This document shows positions 55,846-64,000 of a DNA stretch of 64,000 nucleotides, one piece after another. The translations under genes were made by a program, and so were the position numbers. Under the pieces are notes generated by a model that saw nothing but the letters and a program-made list of their open reading frames with translations, had not been told where the DNA came from and searched no databases. The stretch lies in NCBI RefSeq assembly GCF_009762775.1, contig NZ_CP046401.1, forward strand, positions 1,984,001-2,048,000, given 5' to 3'. The DNA comes from Maribellus comscasis. Lineage in GTDB: Bacteria > Bacteroidota > Bacteroidia > Bacteroidales > Prolixibacteraceae. Every line of letters begins with the position of its first letter. The stretch's first letter is position 1.

Positions 55846-57402
55846 ATGAAACGAACTGTACTACTCCTGGCAACATTAATGCTACTTAATTTATGCACGC
55901 ATCCGGCAAAAGAAAAAAAGAAAGCATTTTATTCCAATCCGGTTATTGCCGGTGATTTTCCGGATCCTACCATTATCCGCGTAGGAGACACGTACTATGC
56001 AGCCGGAACAAGTAACGATTTTGCTCCAAATTACCCCCTTTACGAATCAAAAGATCTCATCAACTGGAAACAAATTGGTGCTGTTTTTAATCAGCCACCG
56101 GAATGGGCTTCTGAGGATTTTTGGGCTCCTGAACTATTCTGGCACAACGAGACTTTTTACATGTATTATACAACCAAACGAAAAGACAACGGAATCGCAT
56201 GTATTGGCGTGGCAACAACAAAAAATATTCATAAGGGTTTTGCCGACCATGGAATCATTATCGAATGGGGAGAAGAGGCTATTGATGCATTTGTATTTCG
56301 TGACGACGACGGAAAATTGTACATCACCTGGAAAGCTTATGGTTTGACCCCAGGTAGGGATATCGAGATATTGGGTTCTGAATTAAGTGACGATGGGTTA
56401 AGTCTAAAAGGTTCGCATTTTACTCTAACAGATCATGAAAAAGGCTGGCAAGGCGCTGGTGACGAAGGACAATGCCTGGTAAAACACAACGACTATTATT
56501 ACATGTTTTATTCTGTTGGTGGATGTTGTGATAATCGCTGCGATTACCGTGTTCGGGTAGCCCGCTCAAAAAATCTTCAGTCGGGATGGGAGCAATTTCC
56601 TGAACCAATTTTAAAAGGTGGAGATGAGTGGCGTTGTCCTGGGCATGGCACCCTGGTAACCACCCCAAATAATCGCTATTTCTATTTATACCACTCATAT
56701 AATTCAACTGATTTTGAATACATTGGAAGACAGGGAATGCTTGGTGAGGTACTATGGGACGATCAAACCGGATGGCCGTATTTTAAAAGCAGAACTCCCG
56801 CTGTTAGCGCTGAAGTTCCTTTTGACAACACTGCGCAAAAAAGAGATTCTGTTTTTTATGATGATTTCTCTTCAGATAAGAATTTTACGTATTGGGAATG
56901 GGACGTTAATTACAAAAAGCCGAAAACGAAAATTAAAGATGGAGAAATAATTATTGCTCCGGCAGAAGATGGGATTAATTTTTTGGGTCTTCGCCCTGAA
57001 ACCGGCGATTATAAAATGACCGCAGAAGTGATCCAAACAAATGACTTGGGAGGAATTGGAATTTACAGTAACCGGGATTTTATGATTGCACTTACAGTAA
57101 ATAAATCAGAGCTAGTACTCTCACAAATACAAAATGGTGAAAAAGAAATCTTAGCGCAAGAGTCAATCAAAGAAATGGGAGCAGTTTATCTAAAATACGA
57201 AGCCACTGACGGGATGTATTTCCAGTTCTTTTGGTCGGAAAATGGGAAAGATTGGGTACCAATAAAAATTGGGAATGAATATCAGGTTGATGGCACATTT
57301 ATAGCCCAGTGGGGATATTCACCGCGTGCAGGATTTATTGTGAATGGGAAAACGGGCAATAGCTCTCATTTTAACGGTTTAAAAGTAGAATATACGTATT
57401 AG
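55846..57402 (+). CDS. GH43-family glycoside hydrolase with C-terminal beta-sandwich
   Basis: Lipoprotein-type enzyme of 518 residues (LLNLC). The propeller (about 25-320) has Asp40 in GDFPDPTII, Asp147 in EAIDAFVF and Glu207 in AGDEGQCL. A beta-sandwich of the GH43 C2/xylosidase C-terminal type follows (about 335-518, with DFSSDKNFTYWEWD and HFNGLKVEY). Two-domain enzymes of this design are usually exo-xylosidases or arabinofuranosidases. It is not a close copy of its GH43 neighbours, so the three probably cleave different linkages. Confidence 0.93.
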   Translation: MKRTVLLLATLMLLNLCTHPAKEKKKAFYSNPVIAGDFPDPTIIRVGDTYYAAGTSNDFAPNYPLYESKDLINWKQIGAVFNQPPEWASEDFWAPELFWHNETFYMYYTTKRKDNGIACIGVATTKNIHKGFADHGIIIEWGEEAIDAFVFRDDDGKLYITWKAYGLTPGRDIEILGSELSDDGLSLKGSHFTLTDHEKGWQGAGDEGQCLVKHNDYYYMFYSVGGCCDNRCDYRVRVARSKNLQSGWEQFPEPILKGGDEWRCPGHGTLVTTPNNRYFYLYHSYNSTDFEYIGRQGMLGEVLWDDQTGWPYFKSRTPAVSAEVPFDNTAQKRDSVFYDDFSSDKNFTYWEWDVNYKKPKTKIKDGEIIIAPAEDGINFLGLRPETGDYKMTAEVIQTNDLGGIGIYSNRDFMIALTVNKSELVLSQIQNGEKEILAQESIKEMGAVYLKYEATDGMYFQFFWSENGKDWVPIKIGNEYQVDGTFIAQWGYSPRAGFIVNGKTGNSSHFNGLKVEYTY

Positions 57403-57438
57403 TTAAAACCAAACTATAAACCTGTTAAACTAAATAAT

Positions 57439-58578
57439 ATGAAAAAACAGTCATTGAGGTACCTGGTGCTGATTTTTACACTTACTCTTTTTGTATGCTG
57501 CCAGCCAAAAAAACCTGAGGTAGCATTTAAAAGTTGGGTTATTGGTCCGTTTGAAAGACCGGAGGGTGTAAATCCAATCATCACTCCTTCAGAACAAACT
57601 TTTTTCTGTCCCTTAACCAATGATACTATTCCATGGGAAAATGGCGATACATTTAATCCGGGAGCAGTTTTAAAAAACGATACCATTTGTATTTTGTATC
57701 GTGCCGAAGATCAATCCGGTCAGGGAATCGGAATGCGGACTTCGCGGCTGGGTTATGCACAAAGTGTTGATGGTACCACCATCGTGAAACGGGCTGATTC
57801 GCCGGTTTTATATCCAACCACCGACGATCAACAAGCGGCTGAATGGCCCGGTGGGTGCGAAGATCCGCGCGTTGCTGTAACCGAAGACGGTACTTATGTA
57901 GCTTTGTATACACAGTGGAACCGGGAACAGGCACGGTTGGCAGTTGCGCACTCCAAAGATCTGATTCACTGGATCAAATACGGTTCTGTTTTTGCAAAAG
58001 CCTACGACGGAAAATTTGCCAAACTTTTTACCAAATCCGCCTCGGTTGTTACAACGCTAAAAGACGGGAAACTGATTATTACAAAAGTAAATGGAAAATA
58101 CCTGATGTACTGGGGAGAACAAGGTGTTTTTGCCGCCACATCCACCGATTTAATCAACTGGGAACCGTTGGTAGATGAAAACGAAGAGTTGATTGCACTG
58201 GCCCGGCCACGTAATGGTTTCTTCGATAGTGATTTGACTGAATGTGGCCCGCCCGCTGTGCTTACCAACGATGGAATTGTGCTGATTTACAACGGGAAAA
58301 ACAAATCGGGTGCTGAAAGTGATACCACCTACACGGCAAACGCCTATTGCGCCGGGCAGTTTCTTTTTGATAAAAATGATCCTTACAAAGTGCTCGACCG
58401 GCTGGATAAACCTTTTTTAGTTCCCGAAGAATCGTTTGAAAAAAGCGGCCAGTACCCCGCAGGAACTGTATTTGTGGAAGGACTGGTTTTTCATAAAAAT
58501 AAATGGTTTCTTTACTATGGTTGTGCTGATTCACGTGTTGCAGTGGTGGTTTGCGATGAGAATAAAGTTCAACCATGA
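57439..58578 (+). CDS. GH130 beta-mannoside hydrolase/phosphorylase, lipoprotein
   Basis: Five-bladed propeller enzyme of 379 residues acting on beta-mannosides. Family features are FNPGAVLKND, ILYRAEDQSGQGIG, WPGGCEDPRVA (catalytic Asp region) and the C-terminal LYYGCADSRVAVVV. The lipoprotein signal (LFVCC) places it outside the cytoplasm, where phosphate is scarce, so hydrolysis of beta-1,2-mannose caps (as in Bacteroides mannan loci) is more likely than phosphorolysis. It starts 36 bases after the GH43 gene. Confidence 0.93.
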   Translation: MKKQSLRYLVLIFTLTLFVCCQPKKPEVAFKSWVIGPFERPEGVNPIITPSEQTFFCPLTNDTIPWENGDTFNPGAVLKNDTICILYRAEDQSGQGIGMRTSRLGYAQSVDGTTIVKRADSPVLYPTTDDQQAAEWPGGCEDPRVAVTEDGTYVALYTQWNREQARLAVAHSKDLIHWIKYGSVFAKAYDGKFAKLFTKSASVVTTLKDGKLIITKVNGKYLMYWGEQGVFAATSTDLINWEPLVDENEELIALARPRNGFFDSDLTECGPPAVLTNDGIVLIYNGKNKSGAESDTTYTANAYCAGQFLFDKNDPYKVLDRLDKPFLVPEESFEKSGQYPAGTVFVEGLVFHKNKWFLYYGCADSRVAVVVCDENKVQP

Positions 58579-58623
58579 ACTAAAGTGCTAAATACCAGAT
58601 AATTTAAAAATATTCAAGACAAA

Positions 58624-59613
58624 ATGAAGAAAATAATTCTCAAAAGTTCGGTATTAATTTTTATAGCTTTAGTCGCGCTTTCATTAGACGGAATATCACA
58701 GGAACAGACATCGGGCAACCCGGTTTTTGATGGCTGGTATGCAGATCCTGAAGGAATAATTTTTAATAATGAATATTGGATTTATCCGACATATTCAGCT
58801 CCATACGAAGAACAGGTTTTTATGGATGCATTTTCTTCAGCTGACATGGTTCAATGGACAAAACATAAAAAAATTATTGATACAACTGCGGTTAAATGGG
58901 CCAACCGGGCCATGTGGGCACCGGCAATTATTAAAAAGGACGGACATTATTTTTTGTTTTTCGCCGCTAACGATATACAAAGCAACGATGAAAAAGGCGG
59001 CATTGGAATTGGAATTGCCGAACAACCTGAAGGTCCTTACAAAGATTATTTAGGTAAACCGCTGCTGGACAAATTTCATAATGGCGCACAACCTATAGAC
59101 CAGTTTATCTTTCACGACAAAGATGGTCAGTATTACATGATTTACGGAGGCTGGCGGCACTGCAACATTGTAAAAATGAAAGACGATTTTACTGGTTTTT
59201 TGCCTTTTGAAGATGGAACTGTTTTTAAGGAAATTACACCCGAAGGATACGTGGAAGGTCCGTTTATGTTCATCCGAAACGGAAAGTACTATTTTATGTG
59301 GAGCGAAGGCGGCTGGACAGGACCGAACTACAGCGTGGCATATGCGATTGCCGATTCACCGTTTGGTCCGTTTAAACGCATTGGCAAAATATTGAAACAG
59401 GACCCTGAGGTCGCAACCGGAGCCGGGCATCATTCAGTAATTCAAATTCCGGGAAAAGACGAATACTACATCGTATACCATCGCAGGCCGCTAAGCGAAA
59501 CCGACGGCAACCATCGGGTGACTTGTATCGACCGTATGGAATTTGATGAGAACGGATTTATAAAACCCGTAAAAATTACTTTTGAAGGAGTGAAAGCAAG
59601 ACCGCTAAAATAG
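58624..59613 (+). CDS. GH43-family glycoside hydrolase, secreted, third copy
   Basis: Single-domain propeller of 329 residues with signal peptide ending ISQ. Catalytic triad: Asp41 in WYADPEGI, Asp159 in QPIDQFIF and Glu211 in GYVEGPFM; WAPAIIKKDGHYFLFFAAND is also typical. It resembles the branch that includes exo-beta-galactofuranosidases and arabinofuranosidases, but this placement is by eye. With GH76/GH92/GH125 in the same locus it may strip galactofuranose from a fungal-type galactomannan. Confidence 0.9.
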   Translation: MKKIILKSSVLIFIALVALSLDGISQEQTSGNPVFDGWYADPEGIIFNNEYWIYPTYSAPYEEQVFMDAFSSADMVQWTKHKKIIDTTAVKWANRAMWAPAIIKKDGHYFLFFAANDIQSNDEKGGIGIGIAEQPEGPYKDYLGKPLLDKFHNGAQPIDQFIFHDKDGQYYMIYGGWRHCNIVKMKDDFTGFLPFEDGTVFKEITPEGYVEGPFMFIRNGKYYFMWSEGGWTGPNYSVAYAIADSPFGPFKRIGKILKQDPEVATGAGHHSVIQIPGKDEYYIVYHRRPLSETDGNHRVTCIDRMEFDENGFIKPVKITFEGVKARPLK

Positions 59614-60000
59614 ATAGGATTTGTATTTTTGGGCAGCACTTTATCTTTTAGAACGATACTTCTCAATGATATAAAAAAAATCAAATGATATAGCCCCCCG
59701 ACTCCTTATCGTTTCCAGACTCAAAGTAACTATACAAGCAAGAAAACATTTTTATTCTGTCGTCTTAAGGGCTGAAGGCCTTAAGTTTTCAATGCTAAAG
59801 CTATTGTTAATCCCGGTAAACGTAAAAACTATTACACCGGAAACTCCGGGTTAACATTCTTGCGAAAAAGCACTTTATTCTTTTATAACTTCTTAAAATA
59901 TTTAATTTTGGAATTCGAACCAACTAAAATTCAGGAATTGATAAAATTATCTCCCTTAATATCTATTTTTAATCGAAGTAAAAACCGCAAACCATTTCAT
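59614..60000 (+). other. 387-bp intergenic region with palindromic repeats and a -7 element
   Basis: No gene is supported; in-frame codons upstream of 60001 are not signal-peptide-like. It holds the palindrome CTTAAGG (59764-59770) / CCTTAAG (59779-59785), then an inverted pair GTTAATCCCGG (about 59806) / CCGGGTTAAC (about 59844-59853). Together these resemble a dispersed repeat. TAATTTTG at 59903-59910 matches the -7 consensus for the next gene. Confidence 0.5.
59903..59910 (+). promoter_or_regulatory. -7 promoter element (TAATTTTG)
   Basis: Exact TAnnTTTG match about 90 bases before the ATG at 60001; no clear -33 partner. It would give the GH36-like gene its own transcript. Confidence 0.4.
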
Positions 60001-62034
60001 ATGAATAAAAGAAATATCCTGCTCTTTTTTATCGCTATTCTGCTTTTTTCGTGTAGTGAGGAGAAAACAAAATTTGATGTTTACCTCGATGGCGCTGAAG
60101 TAAAAATTTCAGGGAACAAAATTACAGCAAGTACAGGTTTAGCTACCCGGCAATGGAAATTTACGGATTTGGGGCTTACAACCACTTCGTTTTCCACAAA
60201 GGACGCGGAATTTGTAAACCAGGATTCAAACGATTGTGATTGGAAATTTAACTGGATGCCGGCAGATGAAAAAGCAGAACTTATAAATGTTAACGTTAAG
60301 GTTGACAACGATGAAGGATTTAACGATGATTTTATTCGTACGACGGTGGAGTTTTATTACCCCGTTTCTAAACTGGGTTTACTATTTGATATCTGGACTT
60401 TGCCGGGAGCTCCCGGATTTCGCACAAGGATTTCACTAAAAAAACTTGATCCTTCTGATCGCCCCGGTGAGTTTACAAATGGCACTATTGAACAAATAAA
60501 TTTTGATACATCGTTAACAAAGGCAAAGGCAATTGGATATTATAACGATACTCAGCACAGAAACACAGCCGAAACACCAATACTAAAAGAAGAGGATTTA
60601 AACATTGGCACGACAGATATTGTGGATTGGGCCAATGTTATAATGCTTTCCAATGGTGAAAATTGGCTTTCTTTTGTAAAAGAGTCGCATAAATGTGTAA
60701 ACCGGCAAGGGGTAAATACTGGTGGTTTTAAACTACAAGCTGGTAAACTTGAAGTTACAGGAACAGGGTTAGACAGCCTTCATTTAACCACAGATTATCA
60801 ACCATGCTGGGCAACCTGGAGTATCGTCAATAAGGGGAACAGTACAGATGCAAAACTGGCAATTAAACAATTCGACCGGAAACGTTACATTATTGATCCC
60901 GAACGGGATGTATATATTATGTCGAATACCTGGGGAAGTAGTTCTTCCGGGGCAAACTCGAGATATGCGTCGCGCGAAGAAAATATTCTAAAGGAATTAA
61001 AAGTTTCAAACGAGCTGGGTTTGGACATCCTGCAAATTGATGACGGATGGCAGGGAATTCAGTACAATAAATGGGAACCTGTAAAAACTGCCATATATAA
61101 AATTTCGGACTCAGATGCCGTATTACCCGAGAATACAGAATATGAAGTTTATCCGGAGGGATGGGAAAATGTAAGAGAAGCGGCAAAAGATGCGGGAATA
61201 AAACTCGGACTTTGGGCGGCATGGACAATCCCTTACGAGGATTTGGTTCAGAATTACGAAATGGGAAATTTTAAATCATTCAAACTCGACTTTGCAAAAC
61301 TTAACGACTATAAAACGTTGTCTGATTTTGAGTCAAGGGTAAGAAATTTTGTCCTTGCCACAGACCATAAAGTACGGGTGAACTGGGATGTAACTGAAAA
61401 TGCTCCACGCATCGGATATTATTTTGGCCGTGAATACGGGAATATTTATCTTGAAAACCGCAAACCGGTATTTCCGCCCAATGTCGTTTACCAACCCTGG
61501 CTGGTTTTGCGTGATGCCTGGCATGTAGCAAAATATACCAACCTAAATAAATTCCAGGTAACTTACCAAAATATCGATATGATCCCCCATGAGCTTAGCG
61601 ATGCATACAAATACACCCATGATTATACATTGGCAATAACCCTGATGGGCAGCCCGATATTTTTTCAGGAGATCCACTTGTTAACGGATGAGGCAAAAAG
61701 CGCCCTGAAACCATTGTTGGAAACCTACAAAAACGTGCGCGATGAAATGTATCAGGGCTACGTGTTTGCAATTGGAGATGAACCCAGCAATGCATCCTGG
61801 ACTGGGTTTCAAAACTATCAGCCCGAAACACAAACCGGATATTTAACATTATTCAGAGAGATAAATTGCCCGAACAGCAGCTATAATTTTCACCTTAATT
61901 TTATGGAAGGGAAAAATGTACAATTTAAAGATCTTATTACGGGCCGGGAATTCGACATCACTGATTTTAAAAGCCTCCCTGCCGAAATGGAACAAGGAGC
62001 ATATAAATTTTTAAGCTATCAGGTAGTTAATTGA
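60001..62034 (+). CDS. GH36/melibiase-like glycoside hydrolase lipoprotein
   Basis: Clan GH-D-like enzyme of 677 residues from the ATG at 60001, which gives a lipoprotein signal (LLFSC). Upstream in-frame codons to 59860 are intergenic. An N-terminal beta-supersandwich (about 20-285) precedes a TIM barrel with LDILQIDDGWQG (about 341-352), the nucleophile candidate Asp430 in FKLDFAK and an acid/base candidate Asp463 in VNWDVTEN. These fit alpha-galactosidase/alpha-N-acetylgalactosaminidase relatives, so removal of alpha-linked galactose-type sugars is likely. It closes the mannan-type locus. Confidence 0.85.
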   Translation: MNKRNILLFFIAILLFSCSEEKTKFDVYLDGAEVKISGNKITASTGLATRQWKFTDLGLTTTSFSTKDAEFVNQDSNDCDWKFNWMPADEKAELINVNVKVDNDEGFNDDFIRTTVEFYYPVSKLGLLFDIWTLPGAPGFRTRISLKKLDPSDRPGEFTNGTIEQINFDTSLTKAKAIGYYNDTQHRNTAETPILKEEDLNIGTTDIVDWANVIMLSNGENWLSFVKESHKCVNRQGVNTGGFKLQAGKLEVTGTGLDSLHLTTDYQPCWATWSIVNKGNSTDAKLAIKQFDRKRYIIDPERDVYIMSNTWGSSSSGANSRYASREENILKELKVSNELGLDILQIDDGWQGIQYNKWEPVKTAIYKISDSDAVLPENTEYEVYPEGWENVREAAKDAGIKLGLWAAWTIPYEDLVQNYEMGNFKSFKLDFAKLNDYKTLSDFESRVRNFVLATDHKVRVNWDVTENAPRIGYYFGREYGNIYLENRKPVFPPNVVYQPWLVLRDAWHVAKYTNLNKFQVTYQNIDMIPHELSDAYKYTHDYTLAITLMGSPIFFQEIHLLTDEAKSALKPLLETYKNVRDEMYQGYVFAIGDEPSNASWTGFQNYQPETQTGYLTLFREINCPNSSYNFHLNFMEGKNVQFKDLITGREFDITDFKSLPAEMEQGAYKFLSYQVVN

Positions 62035-62097
62035 AGCTGCAAAACAAAATCATTTGCTACTGCAAAAAAGATAAAACTATTTTACCGGGCATTGGAT

Positions 62098-62670
62098 TTA
62101 TGAGAGGAAAAGCGCAACGTACAAAAGTGCAATAAATCCATATTCGCTTAAATTTTCTTTTAGAAATTTTCGTGCTTTGGTCATGTGATCTTCCACTGTT
62201 TTTAAAGAAATATTTAATTCGCTTGCAACCAACTGATTCGTGTATCCTTTTTCTTTACACATAACATAAATACGTCGCCTCTGGGGAGGAAGTTTTTCAA
62301 TTAATTCCTGCACTTTTTCGGCTAACAGATCATAATTAACTTTCGACTCGGTGTCGATACTATTGTCAACAACTTCAAATTTCAGATTTTCAAGGTAATT
62401 TTTTTCAGAAAGCCTTTTTCGGAAAACCGAGATAATCGTATTTTTTGCAACAGTAAAAAGATAGGCTTCCAGATTTGAGTTCTTTTTTAAATTCTTTCTG
62501 CTATTCCAAAGATTCACAAACACTTCCTGAACAATATCAAGCGAATCTGCCCCTGACTTTAAATAGCCAAACGCAAAATGATAAAGCCTGGAACTATAAT
62601 CGGCATAAAGCTCGTTTATCACTGCCTTATCACCCGAAATCAGTCGTTTAACGCGTTTATCCTCATCCAT
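62098..62670 (-). CDS. ECF-type RNA polymerase sigma factor, second
   Basis: Sigma-70 family factor of 190 residues. Region 2 includes YHFAFGYLKSGADSLDIVQE and VFVNLWNSRKNL; region 4 includes LPPQRRRIYVMCKEKG and the helix-turn-helix NQLVASELNISLKTVEDHM. The C-terminus is hydrophobic (FIALLYVALFLS). It is divergent from its FecR gene, unlike the collinear pair at 38927. It should control the SusC operon that begins at 63949. Confidence 0.95.
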   Translation of the reverse strand: MDEDKRVKRLISGDKAVINELYADYSSRLYHFAFGYLKSGADSLDIVQEVFVNLWNSRKNLKKNSNLEAYLFTVAKNTIISVFRKRLSEKNYLENLKFEVVDNSIDTESKVNYDLLAEKVQELIEKLPPQRRRIYVMCKEKGYTNQLVASELNISLKTVEDHMTKARKFLKENLSEYGFIALLYVALFLS

Positions 62671-62693
62671 AATTAATTAGTTACCCGGCTATG

Positions 62694-62701
62694 CAAAAAT
62701 A
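62694..62701 (-). promoter_or_regulatory. -7 promoter element of the second sigma gene (TATTTTTG)
   Basis: Exact TAnnTTTG match on the minus strand, 23 bases before the sigma ATG. No clear -33 partner. Confidence 0.5.
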
Positions 62702-62835
62702 TAAAAATGTTTTATTTCCTTTAATGAAAGTCCGATACCCTTTTCGTTTGCTGAAATAGAAAAATCAATTTCTCAAAAAAAGGAGCAGGGGTTTTTGTGG
62801 GCTGAAACGTTTACAAAAATGAACAAAGAAACCAT

Positions 62836-63810
62836 ATGAAGGATTATTTTAGAAAATATTTGGAAGGCCGGTGTTCTGAAGATGAATTCCTGTCGTTTAT
62901 CAATCTTTTTTTAAAAGCAGATAAGCAAAAGGAGTTGACGAAGAATATGGAGGAGGACTGGAAAAGTGTTCGTGCCAATAAAAAAACGCCTGATTTATCC
63001 CCTACCCTTCATAAAATTCATTTCGAAATAAATAAACAGGAAAAATCTGAAAATAAGACCAGGAAAATAGTTACATACTTAACAAGAATTGCCGCTGTTC
63101 TTTTTATTCCTCTAGCCGTTGCTTTCTTTTTCACGGTTCAGAAAAATACTTCTTCTGATGTTAAAAATCAAACCATTTCGACACCACTGGCTTCAAAAAC
63201 AAATTTTGAGCTACCTGATGGTTCAATGGTTTACCTTAATGCCGGTTCTTCGTTAAGCTTTCCCGAAAAATTCACGGGAAAAAAACGGCTGGTTAAACTA
63301 AGCGGAGAAGCTTACTTTGATGTAAAAAAAAGCAAACAGCCGTTCGAAGTAGAAACTTCTGAATTGACGGTCAACGTTTTGGGAACGGCCTTTAATGTAA
63401 TGGCTTACCAAAATACGCTTCCTGAAGTAACTCTGGAGAGAGGAAAAGTAGTTGTGAACACAAAATCCAACCTACAAAAAACATTACAGCCGGGCGAGCA
63501 GGCTGTCATTGACATAACTGCCAACACAATTTCTGTAAATAATGTGGAGACTGAATTATTTACTTCCTGGATAAACAACCGCCTTATTTTTAAAAACGAG
63601 ATGTTAGGAAATGTGGTACAAAAGCTGGAACGTTGGTATAACATTTCTATTGAAATTGATAACGAACCTCTGGAACAAAAAAGAATAAATGCAACTATCG
63701 AATACGAATCGATTAGTGAAGTTATGGAATTACTGGAAATTACTTTACCAATAAAATTTGAATACAAAAAAAACGAACGAAAACTGCTTATAAAAAGCAG
63801 TCGACCATAA
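62836..63810 (+). CDS. FecR-family anti-sigma factor, second
   Basis: Inner-membrane anti-sigma factor of 324 residues. Cytoplasmic segment (about 1-80), one membrane helix (about 84-104, ...AAVLFIPLAVAFFF), FecR domain (about 120-210, with LPDGSMVYLNAGSSLSF and VNVLGTAFNVMAY) and DUF4974 domain (about 245-320, with RLIFKNEMLGNVVQKLERWY). It is divergent from its sigma gene and precedes the SusC at 63949 after a hairpin. Confidence 0.95.
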   Translation: MKDYFRKYLEGRCSEDEFLSFINLFLKADKQKELTKNMEEDWKSVRANKKTPDLSPTLHKIHFEINKQEKSENKTRKIVTYLTRIAAVLFIPLAVAFFFTVQKNTSSDVKNQTISTPLASKTNFELPDGSMVYLNAGSSLSFPEKFTGKKRLVKLSGEAYFDVKKSKQPFEVETSELTVNVLGTAFNVMAYQNTLPEVTLERGKVVVNTKSNLQKTLQPGEQAVIDITANTISVNNVETELFTSWINNRLIFKNEMLGNVVQKLERWYNISIEIDNEPLEQKRINATIEYESISEVMELLEITLPIKFEYKKNERKLLIKSSRP

Positions 63811-63874
63811 AAATAAAAGAGTATGCCTATGAAATAAAACGTGTCTTTTTCTCTAATACATTTCAAACAATAGA

Positions 63875-63903
63875 AAGCGAGGAAGCCACTAACTTCCCCG
63901 CTT
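63875..63903 (+). terminator. hairpin between the second FecR and SusC
   Basis: aagcgaggaag pairs with cttccccgctt except for one A/C mismatch, with a 7-base loop and no long T-run. It matches in position and in its GGAAG/CTTCC core the hairpin at 40691-40715. Confidence 0.65.
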
Positions 63904-63948
63904 CAGAAAAATAATTAATCCAAATTATTAATCTTACAAATCAAAATT

Positions 63949-64000
63949 ATGAAAAAAAAGAGATTGGAGAAGATCCTTATTGGGAATTTCTTCCTAAAAC
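63949..64000 (+). CDS. start of a SusC-family TonB-linked transporter (partial)
   Basis: Only 17 codons lie in the window: MKKKRLEKILIGNFFLK. The Lys/Arg-rich opening is typical of the long signal peptides of STN-type SusC proteins, and the position directly after FecR and its hairpin fits. The identity is inferred mainly from this context. Confidence 0.7.
   Translation, partial: MKKKRLEKILIGNFFLK

Overview
This window comes from a Bacteroidota (Bacteroidetes) chromosome, probably a Marinilabiliales/Prolixibacteraceae-like polysaccharide degrader; the rank below phylum is inference. The evidence is two complete SusC/SusD outer-membrane pairs plus the start of a third, two ECF-sigma/FecR pairs, many secreted glycoside hydrolases with lipoprotein signals, and Bacteroidetes-type promoters (TTTG, 19 bp, TAnnTTTG) ahead of several genes. 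There is no rRNA, prophage, CRISPR array or recognisable transposase.

Layout. (1) 1-374: tail of acetolactate decarboxylase. (2) 381-10873: an AraC regulator sits between a large GH2 beta-galactosidase-like enzyme and a divergent catabolic operon of a uroporphyrinogen-decarboxylase-like methyltransferase, two DUF6807 (PmoA-family) proteins and a Gfo/Idh/MocA oxidoreductase. That operon is interrupted by two small stray genes, GxxExxY and a four-helix-bundle protein, each bordered by repeats. (3) 11465-21537: a SusC/SusD pair without sigma control, then a DUF2264 enzyme, a BNR_4 lipoprotein and a second oxidoreductase behind its own promoter. (4) 21636-38538: mostly housekeeping: M28 and M48 peptidases, a GH5 lipoprotein, tRNA-Gly/Leu/Gly, mutS, a DUF4105 protein, a DUF1761 protein, RicT-like PSP1 protein, a multi-PAS histidine kinase with a lone receiver, an O-methyltransferase/M16 peptidase operon, tRNA-Phe and a small unknown gene. 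(5) 38927-62034: an alpha-mannan-type utilisation locus running ECF sigma, FecR, SusC with STN domain, SusD, SusE, GH76, GH92, GH125, DUF4965 protein, GH43, GH43, GH130, GH43 and a GH36-like enzyme. (6) 62098-64000: a divergent ECF sigma and FecR followed by the first codons of another SusC.

How the genes work together. In region 5 the STN-bearing SusC, FecR and sigma factor form a trans-envelope switch. GH76 (endo-alpha-1,6-mannanase) would cut the backbone, SusC/D/E import fragments, and GH92, GH125 and GH130 trim alpha-mannosides and beta-1,2-mannosides. The three GH43 and GH36-like enzymes suggest a decorated (perhaps fungal, galactofuranose- or galactose-bearing) mannan; that last step is inference. 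Regions 2-3 look like a second glycan system whose substrate cannot be read from sequence.

The most unusual features are the repeat-bounded small-gene cassettes at 7586-8049 and about 8990-9470, the 184-bp terminal-inverted-repeat element at 52016-52199, matching hairpins in the FecR-SusC gaps of two separate loci, and a histidine kinase with a cysteine-rich N-terminus.
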